Part shown: positions 14,892 to 24,041 of the stretch, piece after piece
Layout of the letters: each line of letters starts with the position of its first letter
Numbering within the stretch: the stretch's first letter is position 1
Source: CAIOYC01 sp965277345
Lineage (GTDB): Bacteria > Pseudomonadota > Alphaproteobacteria > Caulobacterales > Caulobacteraceae
Reading direction: 5' to 3'
NCBI GenBank assembly: GCA_965277345.1
Contig: CBDICI010000004.1
Location: 868,001 to 932,000 of the forward strand
DNA length: 64,000 nucleotides
The notes under the pieces: generated by a model
The model's database searches: none
Told to the model about the DNA's origin: nothing
What the model saw: the letters and a program-made list of their open reading frames with translations, nothing else
Made by a program: the position numbers and the translations under genes

Positions 14892-16253
14892 ATGCCCGGC
14901 GGGGCAGGCTGGCAAGCGGGCCTCAAGAACGCCGCCGACGGCGATGGCGGCGCGGGCCAGTTGTGGAGCTGGGCCCTGGCCCGGCGCGGTCTGCGCCTGC
15001 GCCTGCTGGTGGTGCTGCGCTGGGTGTCGATCGTCGGCCAAGTCATCGGGGTGGTGACGGTGGGCCTCTTGTTGCGCTTTCACATGCCGGTGCTGGAGTG
15101 TCTGGCGGTGATCGCCGCGGCGGCGTGGTTCAACCTTACCGTCTCGCTGGCCTGGCCGGGCGGGCGCCTGGCCACCGGGCGCGAAGCGGTGATGCAGCTG
15201 GGCTTCGACCTGATCCAGTTGTCGATCCTGCTGGCGCTTACCGGCGGGCTGGAGAATCCCTTCTCCATCCTGCTGGTCGCGCCGGTCGTGGTCGCGGCGG
15301 CGACCTTGAACAGCCGTTACGCCGCCGCCGTGGGCGCCTTGGCGCTGGTGCTGGTGGGCCTGATCACGGTCTGGTCGCTGCCCCTGCCCTATACGGGCCA
15401 GCCGCTTTCCCTGCCCAAGATCTACGACGTCGCCAATATGGTCGCCACCGTGGTCGGCATCGTCTTCACCGCCATCTATGCCTGGCAGGCCCAGGCCGAG
15501 GCGCAGCGGATGGAGGTGGCCCTGGCGGCGACCCAGGCGGTGCTGGCGCGGGAGCAACGGCTTTCGGCGCTGGGCGGGCTGGCCGCCGCCGCTGCGCACG
15601 AACTCGGCACCCCGCTCGCCACGATCCAGGTGGTGACCAAGGAGATGCGCCGCGACATCGAATCCGGCACGGCCCTGGCCGAGGACGTGGACCTGCTGAT
15701 CCAGCAGGCGGAGCGGTGCCGCGACATCCTGCGCACCCTGTCCCGCTCGCCCGACGCGACGGACGCGCGCCACTCGCGCATGGGCCTGTCGCAGATGTTG
15801 GACGAGGTGGCCGATCCGCACCGGGACGCCGAGATATTGGTCGGTGTGGAGGTGACCTGCGCCTCCGGCGCGGCGATCCTGGAGGTCGGCCGCCGGCCCG
15901 AGGTGCTGCACGGCCTTTCCGCCTTTGTGGAGAACGCGGTCGATTTCGCCGACACAGCGGTGGAGCTGGAGGCCTATTATGACGCCCGCATCCTCGCCAT
16001 CACGGTGCGGGACGACGGTCCCGGCTTCTCGGCGGAGGTGATGGCCAAGCTCGGCGAGCCCTATGTCACGACCCGCAGCCAGGGAGAGGGCTCCCGCTCC
16101 GGCCATCTCGGCATGGGCCTGGGCTTCTTCATCGCCAAGACTCTGCTGGAGCGGTCCGGCGCGCGCGTGGAGTTCCACAATGCCAAGACCGGCGGCGCGG
16201 TGATCACCGCCACCTGGCCGCGCGCGCGGCTGGAGGCCGTCGACGACGCCTGA
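14892..16253 (+). CDS. regB: RegB/PrrB/ActS-type redox sensor histidine kinase
   Basis: A 453-residue membrane kinase with six predicted helices over about residues 38-198. It then has a HisKA domain with phospho-accepting His236 in AAAAAHELGTPLATI and a HATPase with N-box ENAVDFA and G-box DDGPGF/GMGLGFFIAK. The quinone-binding motif GGxxNPF is present (GGLENPF, residues 118-124). The redox-active cysteine lies exactly 40 residues after the His (Cys276 in QQAERCRDIL), as His225/Cys265 do in Rhodobacter RegB. It should sense the ubiquinone pool and respiratory redox state and phosphorylate RegA. I use ATG 14892 because homologues begin shortly before the first helix; ATG 14811 would overlap the senC start. 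Confidence 0.93.
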   Translation: MPGGAGWQAGLKNAADGDGGAGQLWSWALARRGLRLRLLVVLRWVSIVGQVIGVVTVGLLLRFHMPVLECLAVIAAAAWFNLTVSLAWPGGRLATGREAVMQLGFDLIQLSILLALTGGLENPFSILLVAPVVVAAATLNSRYAAAVGALALVLVGLITVWSLPLPYTGQPLSLPKIYDVANMVATVVGIVFTAIYAWQAQAEAQRMEVALAATQAVLAREQRLSALGGLAAAAAHELGTPLATIQVVTKEMRRDIESGTALAEDVDLLIQQAERCRDILRTLSRSPDATDARHSRMGLSQMLDEVADPHRDAEILVGVEVTCASGAAILEVGRRPEVLHGLSAFVENAVDFADTAVELEAYYDARILAITVRDDGPGFSAEVMAKLGEPYVTTRSQGEGSRSGHLGMGLGFFIAKTLLERSGARVEFHNAKTGGAVITATWPRARLEAVDDA

Positions 16254-16364
16254 CTCCGCAAGGGGTTCTGGAACCTATGACGCAGACGGGTCTTGCACCT
16301 CCGCCTGTCAGTGCGACACTGTGTCAAGCCGAACCGCGCCGACCCGTTCGCTGGAGACGCCGCC

Positions 16365-16922
16365 ATGACCGACATTTCCGCCTCCATCGCCGCCCTGCAG
16401 GAAAAGACGCTGCTGGTGATGGACGACGACGCGCCGCTGCGCACCAGGCTTGGCCGCGCGTTGGAATCCCGCGGGTTCGAGGTGACGCTGGTGGGCACGG
16501 TGGCCGAGGCGATCTCGGCGGTTAAGGCCCGGCCGCCGGCCTTCGCCGTGCTCGACCTGCGCCTCGACGACGGCAATGGGCTGCAGGTGGTGGAGACCAT
16601 CCAGGCCGAGCGGCCGGACGCGCGGGTGGTCATGCTGACCGGCTACGGCAATATCGCCACCGCGGTGGCGGCCGTGAAGGCGGGGGCGGTGGACTACCTG
16701 TCCAAGCCCGCGGACGCGGACGATGTGGCCCGCGCCCTGCTCGCCGCCGCCGGCAGCGCCCCGCCCCCGCCGGACAATCCCATGTCCGCCGACCGGGTGC
16801 GTTGGGAGCATATCCAGCGGGTGTATGAACTCTGCGGCCACAACATCTCCGAAACCGCCCGGCGGCTGAACATGCATCGCCGCACCCTGCAGCGCATCCT
16901 GGCCAAGCGCGCACCGCGCTAG
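16365..16922 (+). CDS. regA: RegA/PrrA/ActR-type response regulator
   Basis: A 185-residue response regulator. The receiver has the acidic triplet D20-D21-D22, phospho-Asp64 in AVLDLRLDDGNG, Thr/Lys switch residues (MLTGYGNIATA; YLSKPADADD) and a proline-rich linker PPPPDNP. The C-terminal Fis-type helix-turn-helix, ELCGHNISETARRLNMHRRT, is the nearly invariant RegA DNA-binding helix. It regulates respiration, carbon and nitrogen fixation and related energy genes in response to redox. It lies 111 bases downstream of regB, its cognate kinase. The start ATG 16365 (MTDISAS) is chosen since a longer reading adds a non-conserved leader. Confidence 0.96.
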   Translation: MTDISASIAALQEKTLLVMDDDAPLRTRLGRALESRGFEVTLVGTVAEAISAVKARPPAFAVLDLRLDDGNGLQVVETIQAERPDARVVMLTGYGNIATAVAAVKAGAVDYLSKPADADDVARALLAAAGSAPPPPDNPMSADRVRWEHIQRVYELCGHNISETARRLNMHRRTLQRILAKRAPR

Positions 16923-17249
16923 ATGGCGGACGTCGCGGCCCTGCGCGCCGTCGCCCTGGCCCTGCCGGAAGCGGCGGAGCGGTCGAGCTATGGCGAGCCA
17001 GACTTCCATTTTCGCGGTAAAAGCTTCGCCTTGCGCTGGCAGGGTCGCACCATCCTGAAGCTCGATCGCGGTCATCAGGAATTGCTGTTCGAGATCAGGC
17101 CCGAGACCTTCCAGCCCCGCAAGGTCGCCACGGTGCATTGGAGCTATGTGGCGCTGGAGCATCTCGACGACGACGAACTGAGGGCTCTGGTGATCGAGGC
17201 CTGGTCGACCTTGGCCCCCAAACGCATGGCGGCGGCGCTTCGTCTTTAA
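16923..17249 (+). CDS. MmcQ/YjbR family protein
   Basis: A 108-residue small protein of the MmcQ/YjbR (CyaY-like fold) family. Recognisable parts are ALPEAAERSSYGEPDFHFRGK near the start, then F-A-L-R-W, and the C-terminal L-x-x-A-W. Members are thought to bind DNA, but no function is proven. Its ATG directly follows the regA stop (TAGATG), so it is co-transcribed with regA. The 3' end overlaps the convergent mmcB stop by four bases. Confidence 0.85.
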   Translation: MADVAALRAVALALPEAAERSSYGEPDFHFRGKSFALRWQGRTILKLDRGHQELLFEIRPETFQPRKVATVHWSYVALEHLDDDELRALVIEAWSTLAPKRMAAALRL

Positions 17250-17707
17250 AGCACCAACGCCCGCATCGCCGCCAGTCGGGCGAGGGCCAGGGTCAGCGCC
17301 CTGCGCCGGGCCGGCGCCAGCGGGATGTGCGGACTGTCCCTAAGGATAGCGCCGCCGAAGCCGTCCGCCACGATCAGGCCGGGCCCCTCGGCCAGAATCT
17401 GGCGGGGAAACTCCGGCGCCACCGCGAAATAGAACCGTTCGCAGAACGGCGCGTACTCGCCCCACTTACGGTCCACCCGGTAGTCCTCGATGGAGGACTT
17501 CACTTCGACGATGACGATCTCGCCCCGGGGACCCAGCGCCATCAGGTCGGCGCGCCGACCGTTGGGCAGGCCGACCTCGGCCAGCGGCGCGAAGCCCAGC
17601 CCGACCAGCAGCCGTGCTGCCCCGCGGGTGACCTCCAGTGTCACCTCCGGCCGGCGCAGGGGCGTGGGCGCGAACTCCAGGGTCACGGCGGCTTCGGCGG
17701 ACGGCAT
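17246..17707 (-). CDS. mmcB: MmcB family DNA repair protein (putative endonuclease)
   Basis: A 153-residue protein. The stretch R-A-A-R-L-L-V-G-L-G-F, then G-R-R-A-D-L-M-A-L and I-V-I-V-E-V-K-S-S-I-x-D-Y-R-x-D-x-K-W, is an MmcB/PD-(D/E)xK-like core: the D and E-x-K residues would bind metal. C-terminal FCERFYFAV is also typical. MmcB was defined in Caulobacter as a LexA-regulated mitomycin-C resistance gene. The following segment GLIVADGFGG fits the rest of the fold. It stands in a short minus-strand stretch with an alpha/beta hydrolase upstream (42 bases). I did not see an unambiguous LexA box upstream. Confidence 0.88.
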   Translation of the reverse strand: MPSAEAAVTLEFAPTPLRRPEVTLEVTRGAARLLVGLGFAPLAEVGLPNGRRADLMALGPRGEIVIVEVKSSIEDYRVDRKWGEYAPFCERFYFAVAPEFPRQILAEGPGLIVADGFGGAILRDSPHIPLAPARRRALTLALARLAAMRALVL

Positions 17708-17749
17708 GGCGTCAGTTTGTTCCGCCTACGTTCCGATCGTCAAGGGGCG

Positions 17750-18562
17750 TCAGGCGCGCTCCAGGAACGCCACCACCGTGGCGATCGTCGCCTCGTCCTG
17801 CGCCACGAGGCGGTGGCCGAGGCCGTCGGTCCAATGCAGCGCCGCGCCCGGCCATCGGTCGGCGAGGGTGCGGCTGTTCTCGGGTTCGCAATCCTCGTCG
17901 TCGAGGGAATGGATGAACAGGGCCTTGGCGGTCATCGTGGCCGCCAGCTTTTCATAGTCGAACGGCGGAAACATCGCCTCGCGCTCCGCGGCAAGCGCCT
18001 GGATACGCAAGATCAGGTCGTCGCCAAGGTCCATCCGCTCCTTTAGCCGCCGCGATCTCTGGTCGGCCTTGGCGCCCGGCATCGGCGTGGCGATCAGCAC
18101 AGCGCGGTCGATGCCCAGCCCATCGGCCATGGCGCGCACCGAAACCGGGCAGCCGAAGGAGTGGGCCACCAGACTGTCCACCGGCCCCAGCGCCTCGGCG
18201 ACCGCCCGGACGGCGGCGGCGGCGCGGCCGATGGAGCAGTCCTCCGCCGGGGAAAAGCCGTGGCCGGGCAGGTCGAAAGCGATGATCGGGCGGCCGACTG
18301 CGATACAGGCCTCGATCAGCGGTCCCCACAGCGCATTGTCGTCCTCCCAGCCGTGGATCAGGAGGGTGGCGGGCGTGGTCGGGCGGCCGTCCCACGGGTC
18401 GAGCCGCCAGGCGATCACCGCGCCATAGGGCGTCTCCACCTCCAGATCACGCGCCTCGCGCAACGGTTCGGCCAGGCGGGGGCGGGCGCGGCGACGGGGA
18501 CGCAGCGACTCCAGAACGCGCGCGGCTTCGGCGTCCGGGTCGGTGGTCGCTGGGTCCGTCAT
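17750..18562 (-). CDS. Alpha/beta hydrolase
   Basis: A 270-residue soluble alpha/beta-hydrolase. The oxyanion region LLIHGWEDDN and FDLPGHGFS are seen, the nucleophile elbow is AHSFGCP (Ser of H-S-F-G), the acid is probably Asp in FIHSLDDEDC, and the base is His in DGLGHRLV. Substrate is unknown; the fold covers esterases, lactonases and acyl-transferases. There is no signal peptide, so it is cytoplasmic. It follows the M13 peptidase gene on the same strand, separated by a 52-base gap that holds a repeat element. Confidence 0.85.
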   Translation of the reverse strand: MTDPATTDPDAEAARVLESLRPRRRARPRLAEPLREARDLEVETPYGAVIAWRLDPWDGRPTTPATLLIHGWEDDNALWGPLIEACIAVGRPIIAFDLPGHGFSPAEDCSIGRAAAAVRAVAEALGPVDSLVAHSFGCPVSVRAMADGLGIDRAVLIATPMPGAKADQRSRRLKERMDLGDDLILRIQALAAEREAMFPPFDYEKLAATMTAKALFIHSLDDEDCEPENSRTLADRWPGAALHWTDGLGHRLVAQDEATIATVVAFLERA

Positions 18563-18576
18563 GGCCCGACTATGGC

Positions 18577-18614
18577 GCCCCTCGCCCCCGAAGGGGAGAG
18601 GGTGGGGTGAGGGC
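18577..18614. repeat. GC-rich palindromic intergenic repeat
   Basis: Stem CTCGCCCC (18581-18588) with GGGGAGAG (18593-18600), one mismatch, and loop CGAA, followed by GGTGGGGTGAGGG. This CCCCTCGCCCC...GGGGAGAGGGTGGGGTGAG type is a familiar dispersed intergenic repeat in GC-rich alphaproteobacteria. It sits between the stop of the M13 peptidase and the start of the hydrolase. Confidence 0.6.
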
Positions 18615-20681
18615 CTACCAGATGTGCACGCGGTCCTGCGGCGCGAGGTAGAGCTTGTCGCCAGGTTTCACGTCGAAGGCGGTGTACCAGCTGTTCACAT
18701 TGCGCACGACCTCGTTCACCCGCGCCTCGGCGGGGGAGTGGGGGTCGGTGTGCAGCTGCTGGATCAGCGATTCGTTGCGGATCTTCTCGCGCCACACCTG
18801 CGCCCAGCCGAGGAACACGCGCTGATCGCCGGTGAAGCCGTCGATCACCGGCGCGGGCCCGCCGTGTAGCGAAGCGTGATAGGCGTCGAGCGCCAGGTTG
18901 ATGCCGCCCATGTCTCCGATGTTCTCACCCATGGTCAGATCGCCCTGGACGTGCTCATCGGGCATGGAGGCCAGGGGATGGTTGGCGGTGTATTGCGCGC
19001 TGAGGCGGTCGGTGCGCTGCTTGAACTTGGCGGCGTCCTCGGCGGTCCACCAGTCGGTCAGCCGGCCCGAGCCGTCTGACTTGCGGCCCTGGTCGTCGAA
19101 GCCGTGGCTGATCTCGTGCCCGATCACCCCGCCGATGCCGCCATAGTTGATCGCCGGGTCCGCCTTGGGATCGAAGAACGGCGGCTGCAGGATGGCGGCC
19201 GGGAAGACGATCTCGTTCATGGTGGAGTTGTAATAGGCGTTCACGGTCTGGGGCGTCATGCCCCACTCGGACCGGTCCACCGGCTTGCGGAAGCGGGCCA
19301 CGTCGCGGTCCCACTCAAAGGCGCGCGAGCGCTCCACATCGCCGTACAGGTCGCTGCCGCTTACCTGCAGCTTGGCGTAGTCGCGCCACTTGTTGGGATA
19401 GGCGATCTTGACGGTGAAGTGGTCGAGCTTGTCCAGCGCCTTCTTCTTGGTCTCCGGGCTCATCCACTCCAGGTTCTCGATGCGGTGGCGCAGCGCCAGC
19501 TTGATGTTGCCGACCAGCTCCAGCATCTGCGCCTTGGCCGAGGCGGGGAAGTAGCGCTCCACATAGACCTCGCCCACCACCTCGCCGAGGGCGCCGTTGG
19601 TGGCGGCCACCGCGCGCTTCCAGCGGGCGCGCTGCTCCGGCTGGCCGTTCAGTGTCTTTGAGCGGAACTCGAACTGGGCGTCCACATAGGCCTTGTTCAA
19701 GAGCGGCGCCGCGCCGTCGATGGTGTGGAAGGCTTCCCAGGCCTTCAGCGTCGGGACCGGGGTCTCGGCGAACAGCTTGGCCTTGGCGGGAAAGGCGGTG
19801 TTGTCGGAGACGATCACCCGGTTCAGGCCGCCGGGAATCTCCTGCTCGGCGAAGTAGCGGTTCCAGTCGAAGCCCGGCGCATAGGCGGCCAGCTCGGTTG
19901 GCGTCATCGGGTTATAGGTCTTGTCGCGGTCGCGGCGCTGGATACGGGTCCAGCTGGCCTCGGCCAGCTTGGTCTCGAACGCCATCACCGCCTTGGCGCT
20001 GGCCTCCGGCTCCGGCCACTTCGCCAGGGTGAACATCTGGGCCATGTAGGCGACGTACTTGGCGCGGATATCCTTAAAGCGCTGCGAATCCGAGAGGTAG
20101 TAGTCGCGGTCGGGCAGGCCGAGCCCGCCCGAGCCCATCTGGAAGGCGTAGTGCATCGGGTCCTTGGCGTCCGCGCCGATGCCGCCGCCGAAGATCGAGG
20201 CGTAGAAGCCGTGATGGCGGTCGCCCATCAGCCGGACCAGATCCTCACGGCTGTTGGCGTTGCGGACCGGCTGCAGATCCTTTTGCAGCGGCGCATCGCC
20301 CAATTGCTCGGCGCGCTTGTCGTCCATGAAGGCCCGGTAGAAGGCGCCGATCTTGCCCTCCTTGCTGGTCGCCGGCGCGTGCCGGGCCGCGGCGTCGTCG
20401 AGGATGGCGTGGACGCGGGCTTCCGACAGCACCGAAAGCGTGTCGAAATTGCCGTAGCGGGTGCGGTCCGATGGAATCTCCATCGTCTTCAGGGCATCGC
20501 CGTTGGCGTATTCATAGAAGTCGTCGCCGGGCTTGACGCCCTTGTCGATGGACTTCAGGTCGAAGCCCCAGGTCCCATAGTGCGGGCTGGCGAGGTCGGC
20601 CTTGGGGGCGTTCGCCGCGGTGGCGGGCAGGGCGAGGAGGCAGGCGGCGGCGACGCCGCCCAGCCAGACGATCTTGTTCAT
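18615..20681 (-). CDS. M13 (neprilysin/PepO) family metallopeptidase, secreted
   Basis: A 688-residue zinc endopeptidase. Residues 1-23 form a signal peptide ending TAANA, so it acts in the periplasm. Zinc motif HEISH lies in IGHEISHGFDDQGR, with the third Glu ligand in GENIGDMGG (E-x-I-x-D). The substrate-binding N-A-Y-Y motif is in VNAYYNSTMNEI. The C-terminus VHIW is an end typical of the family (short aromatic tail). M13 enzymes degrade small peptides. Met 20681 is chosen because the signal peptide begins there; an upstream in-frame start would add 22 residues before it. Confidence 0.93.
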   Translation of the reverse strand: MNKIVWLGGVAAACLLALPATAANAPKADLASPHYGTWGFDLKSIDKGVKPGDDFYEYANGDALKTMEIPSDRTRYGNFDTLSVLSEARVHAILDDAAARHAPATSKEGKIGAFYRAFMDDKRAEQLGDAPLQKDLQPVRNANSREDLVRLMGDRHHGFYASIFGGGIGADAKDPMHYAFQMGSGGLGLPDRDYYLSDSQRFKDIRAKYVAYMAQMFTLAKWPEPEASAKAVMAFETKLAEASWTRIQRRDRDKTYNPMTPTELAAYAPGFDWNRYFAEQEIPGGLNRVIVSDNTAFPAKAKLFAETPVPTLKAWEAFHTIDGAAPLLNKAYVDAQFEFRSKTLNGQPEQRARWKRAVAATNGALGEVVGEVYVERYFPASAKAQMLELVGNIKLALRHRIENLEWMSPETKKKALDKLDHFTVKIAYPNKWRDYAKLQVSGSDLYGDVERSRAFEWDRDVARFRKPVDRSEWGMTPQTVNAYYNSTMNEIVFPAAILQPPFFDPKADPAINYGGIGGVIGHEISHGFDDQGRKSDGSGRLTDWWTAEDAAKFKQRTDRLSAQYTANHPLASMPDEHVQGDLTMGENIGDMGGINLALDAYHASLHGGPAPVIDGFTGDQRVFLGWAQVWREKIRNESLIQQLHTDPHSPAEARVNEVVRNVNSWYTAFDVKPGDKLYLAPQDRVHIW

Positions 20682-20815
20682 TGGACGCAACATTCCCTGG
20701 GATGCGGATGGGGCGCCGGAGCCCCCTCCAGCGATGGGCACAGCCATACCACCCCCGCAAAGCGAGAAAAGTGTCAGATTTGTAACCTTTGAAACGATGA
20801 GCGTTTCCGGCTCGC

Positions 20816-22159
20816 CTATTCGGGGTCCTCCAGGCTGAACGCTTGGCTCTGCTCGTCATAGGCGAACACCTCGGCATAGCGGCCCCAGGTGATGATGGCG
20901 CTCAGGGTTTCGTCGGCCGCGTCCTCGCTCATGAAGTCCTCCAGCTCCTCGGAGAAGCGGCGATAGGGCGCACGGTGGCTCGGGCGTTCGTCCAGCACGC
21001 GGCGGATCAAGGCGGCGATGGGCACGCGCGCCAGCAGCCGCTCGCCGAAGATGCGCTTGCGCTGGTCCACGTCCGATTCCACGAAGCGGCGGCCCACGTC
21101 GGTCAGGCGGATGTCGCCTTCCGCCACCTCGGCGAGGTTCAGCAGCTGCAAGGTCTCGGTGAGCGGGAACAGCTCGTCGATCTCCATGGTCAGGTCGTCG
21201 GCCAGTTCGGGCAGGTCGGCCTTCCCGTCGAAGTCGCCGACCAGGGTCTCCATCAGGCCCGCCAGGGTGTTGGGCGACACGTCGGGGAGGATCAGGCCCA
21301 TGCCGTTATGCGCCGATCCGGCGGCCTGCTGGGCGGCCCGCGCCGTGGCCTCGAGCGGCTTGGTCATGCGGATGTAGATGTCGTCCACCAGGGCGCGGAA
21401 GGCCGGGTCGTCCCGGTTGCGGGGGTGTTTCAGGTCGATCCTGATTTCCGCGGCGATCCGGCCTGGGTTGGCGGCGAAGATCACCACCCGGTCGCACATC
21501 AGGACGGCTTCCTCGATGTTGTGGGTGACGATGAGGATGGAGCGAAGCGGCAACTTGCCCTCGGTCCAGAGCTCGATCAGGTCGGTGCGCAGCGTCTCGG
21601 CGGTCAAGACGTCCAGCGCGGAGAACGGCTCGTCCATGAGCAGCAGCTCAGGGTGCACGACCAGCGCCCGGGCGAAGCCGACCCGCTGGCGCATCCCGCC
21701 GGACAGCTCCTTGGGATAGGCGTTCTCGAATCCGTCTAGCCCGATCAGGTCGATGGCCTCCAGCGACCGCTTGCGCCGCTCCGGCGCCGGCACCCCCAGC
21801 GGCTCGAGTCCGATCTCCACGTTCTCCAGCACCGTCAGCCACGGGAAGAGGGCAAAGCTCTGGAACACCATGGCGATGCCGTCCATCGGGCCGACCAGCG
21901 GTTCGCCGCGCCAGGTCACGTGGCCGTCCACCGGCCGCGCCAGCCCGGCGATGATGCGCAGCAGGCTGGACTTGCCCGACCCCGAGCGTCCCAACAGCCC
22001 GACGATCTCGCTCGCCTTCAGTTGCAGGCTGACCCCGTCCAGCACCAGGAGCTGGGTCGCCGGCCCCTTGCGATAGGCCTGCCGGATGTCGGCCACGTCG
22101 AGGATAACCTCGCCGTTCGCCGGGGCGTGGAACAGGGTTGCGGCCATGGCGTCGGTCAT
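20816..22159 (-). CDS. NitT/TauT-type ABC transporter ATPase with AAA-associated domain
   Basis: A 447-residue ATPase. The N-terminal about 250 residues are a nitrate/sulfonate/bicarbonate-type ABC ATPase: Walker A GRSGSGKSS, signature LSGGMRQRVGFARAL, Walker B LLLMDEPFSALD. The C-terminal about 150 residues (from GMGLILPDVSPNTL onward) are the AAA-associated domain found only in this subtype, rich in acidic residues and perhaps regulatory. SD GGGAGA lies before ATG 22159. It follows the permease gene by 13 bases (permease first in transcription). No periplasmic binding protein gene is adjacent. Confidence 0.92.
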   Translation of the reverse strand: MTDAMAATLFHAPANGEVILDVADIRQAYRKGPATQLLVLDGVSLQLKASEIVGLLGRSGSGKSSLLRIIAGLARPVDGHVTWRGEPLVGPMDGIAMVFQSFALFPWLTVLENVEIGLEPLGVPAPERRKRSLEAIDLIGLDGFENAYPKELSGGMRQRVGFARALVVHPELLLMDEPFSALDVLTAETLRTDLIELWTEGKLPLRSILIVTHNIEEAVLMCDRVVIFAANPGRIAAEIRIDLKHPRNRDDPAFRALVDDIYIRMTKPLEATARAAQQAAGSAHNGMGLILPDVSPNTLAGLMETLVGDFDGKADLPELADDLTMEIDELFPLTETLQLLNLAEVAEGDIRLTDVGRRFVESDVDQRKRIFGERLLARVPIAALIRRVLDERPSHRAPYRRFSEELEDFMSEDAADETLSAIITWGRYAEVFAYDEQSQAFSLEDPE

Positions 22160-22172
22160 CGGTGAGTCTCCC

Positions 22173-23915
22173 TCAGTCCAGGGCGAGGCGGCGGGACGCG
22201 AAGTCGAACAGGCGGCGCCACACGAAACGGTTCAGCACCACCACGAACACGGACATCACCGCGGCGCCCAGCACCATCCGCTGCATGTCGCCCTTTGCCG
22301 TGGCGTCGGCGATATAGGCGCCGAGGCCGTGCGCCTCGAGCCGGGTATGGCCCCAGTTCACCACTTCGGCCACGATGGACGCGTTCCAGGAGCCGCCCGA
22401 GGCGGTGATGGCCCCGGTGACGTAATAGGGGAAGATGCCGGGCAGGGCGACCTTGCGCCACCAGCTCCACCCGCGGACCTTGAAGCTCGCCGCCGCTTCG
22501 CGCAGATCGTTGGGAAAGGCCGAGGCGCCGGCGATCACATTGAACAGGATGTACCACTGGGTGCCGAGGATCATCAGCGGCGACAGCCAGATGTCCGGCA
22601 CGCCGTGGAAATAGACGATCCCGGCGACGACCACGGGAAAGAACAGGTTGTTGGGGAAGGCGGCCAGGAACTGCGCCACGGGCTGGATGGCTTCCGCCCA
22701 TTTGGGCCTCAGGCCGATCCAGATACCGATGGGGACCCAGATCACGCTGGCGATGGCGATCAGCAGCAGCACCCGGGCCAGGGTAAGGAACCCGTAACCC
22801 ACTGTCAGCGCCACATCGCTCCAGCCGAGCTCGGTCCTGACGAAGCGGATCGCGAACCAGGCGGCGGCGATCGAGGCCAGCGCGATCAGCGCCGCCCAGG
22901 CATAGTCCACCCATCGGCTCGCCCAGACGCGCGCGACGGCGGGGGGCGCTATGGGCATCCTCTGGCGGAACCGCATTCGCACGATGCGTTGGTTGAGAGC
23001 GAACACGGGGCGGAACACCCGCTGCGCCAGCCGCGCGCGCTGGGCGAACTCCAGCAGCCAGGAGCGCGGCGGTGGTCCAGACGCGGCGGACAGCTCCACC
23101 CGGAACTTCTCCGACCACGCCACCAGGGGGCGGAACAGGAGCTGGTCGTAGATCAGGATGACCACGAGCATGACCAGGATGGCCCAGCCGATGGCGCCGA
23201 GATTCTGCCGGTCGAGGGCCAGCGCGACATAGGAGCCGATGCCCGGCAGGGTGACATTGGTCTTGCCCACGGAGAAGGCCTCGGACGCCACCACGAAGAA
23301 CCACGCGCCGGACATGGACATCATGGCGTTCCAGATCAGGCCCGGCGAGGCGAAGGGCACCTCCAGCGTCCAGAACCGCCGCCAGCCGCCGAGGCGCAGC
23401 GAATCGGAAACATCCGAGAGGTCCCGCGGCACCGTCTTCAGCGACTGGTAGAAGCTGAAGGTCATGTTCCAGGCCTGGGCCGTGAACACCGTGAAGACCG
23501 AGGCCAACTCGGCGCCCATGACGTTGCCGGGGAACAGGTTGAGGAAAAAAGCCAGGGTGAAGGTGGCGAAGGTCAGCACCGGCAGCGACTGGAGGATATC
23601 CAGGGTCGGGATCAATACCATCTCCGCCCGGCGGCTCTTCTGCGCGAGCGCCCCGTAGGCGAAGGTGAAGATGAACGAGCAGACCAGGCCGAGCAGCATT
23701 CGCAGCGTCGTGCGCAGCGCGTAATAGGGCAGGTTCCAGGGGTCGAGCGAGACCGGCCGGCTGTTGGCCACGGCCAGGGGCTGCAGCGTCTCGTGACCGC
23801 CGAAGGCGATCAGCGCCATCAGACCGATGACGAGGCCGAAGATCAGCACATCCCAGATCGACGGCAGGATCCGGCGGGCGCGCAGGGCGGTCAGGGCCGG
23901 GTCGAAATCGGCCAT
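22173..23915 (-). CDS. ABC transporter permease, two fused BPD_transp_1 domains
   Basis: A 580-residue membrane protein with about twelve helices in two sets. Two EAA-like loops are visible, around DSLRLGGWRRFWTLEVPFASPGL (first half) and FKVRGWSWWRKVALPGIFP (second half). The two halves are a tandem fusion of permease domains, which is normal for this subtype in which a single permease pairs with the AAA-associated ATPase. The family is annotated as NitT/TauT-type importers; substrates vary and are unknown here. The ATPase follows in an operon. No adjacent substrate-binding protein was found. Confidence 0.9.
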   Translation of the reverse strand: MADFDPALTALRARRILPSIWDVLIFGLVIGLMALIAFGGHETLQPLAVANSRPVSLDPWNLPYYALRTTLRMLLGLVCSFIFTFAYGALAQKSRRAEMVLIPTLDILQSLPVLTFATFTLAFFLNLFPGNVMGAELASVFTVFTAQAWNMTFSFYQSLKTVPRDLSDVSDSLRLGGWRRFWTLEVPFASPGLIWNAMMSMSGAWFFVVASEAFSVGKTNVTLPGIGSYVALALDRQNLGAIGWAILVMLVVILIYDQLLFRPLVAWSEKFRVELSAASGPPPRSWLLEFAQRARLAQRVFRPVFALNQRIVRMRFRQRMPIAPPAVARVWASRWVDYAWAALIALASIAAAWFAIRFVRTELGWSDVALTVGYGFLTLARVLLLIAIASVIWVPIGIWIGLRPKWAEAIQPVAQFLAAFPNNLFFPVVVAGIVYFHGVPDIWLSPLMILGTQWYILFNVIAGASAFPNDLREAAASFKVRGWSWWRKVALPGIFPYYVTGAITASGGSWNASIVAEVVNWGHTRLEAHGLGAYIADATAKGDMQRMVLGAAVMSVFVVVLNRFVWRRLFDFASRRLALD

Positions 23916-24041
23916 GCTGCCCCTCCCTGTCCGGCGCGCGAGCGCAATGTGTTTGAATGGCCCTTGTCCGCGCCGCCTTAGCCTCGAAAATCGGGGGCGG
24001 CAACCCTTGCGATCGCGACGCTTTGGCGACGGGCGAATGGC

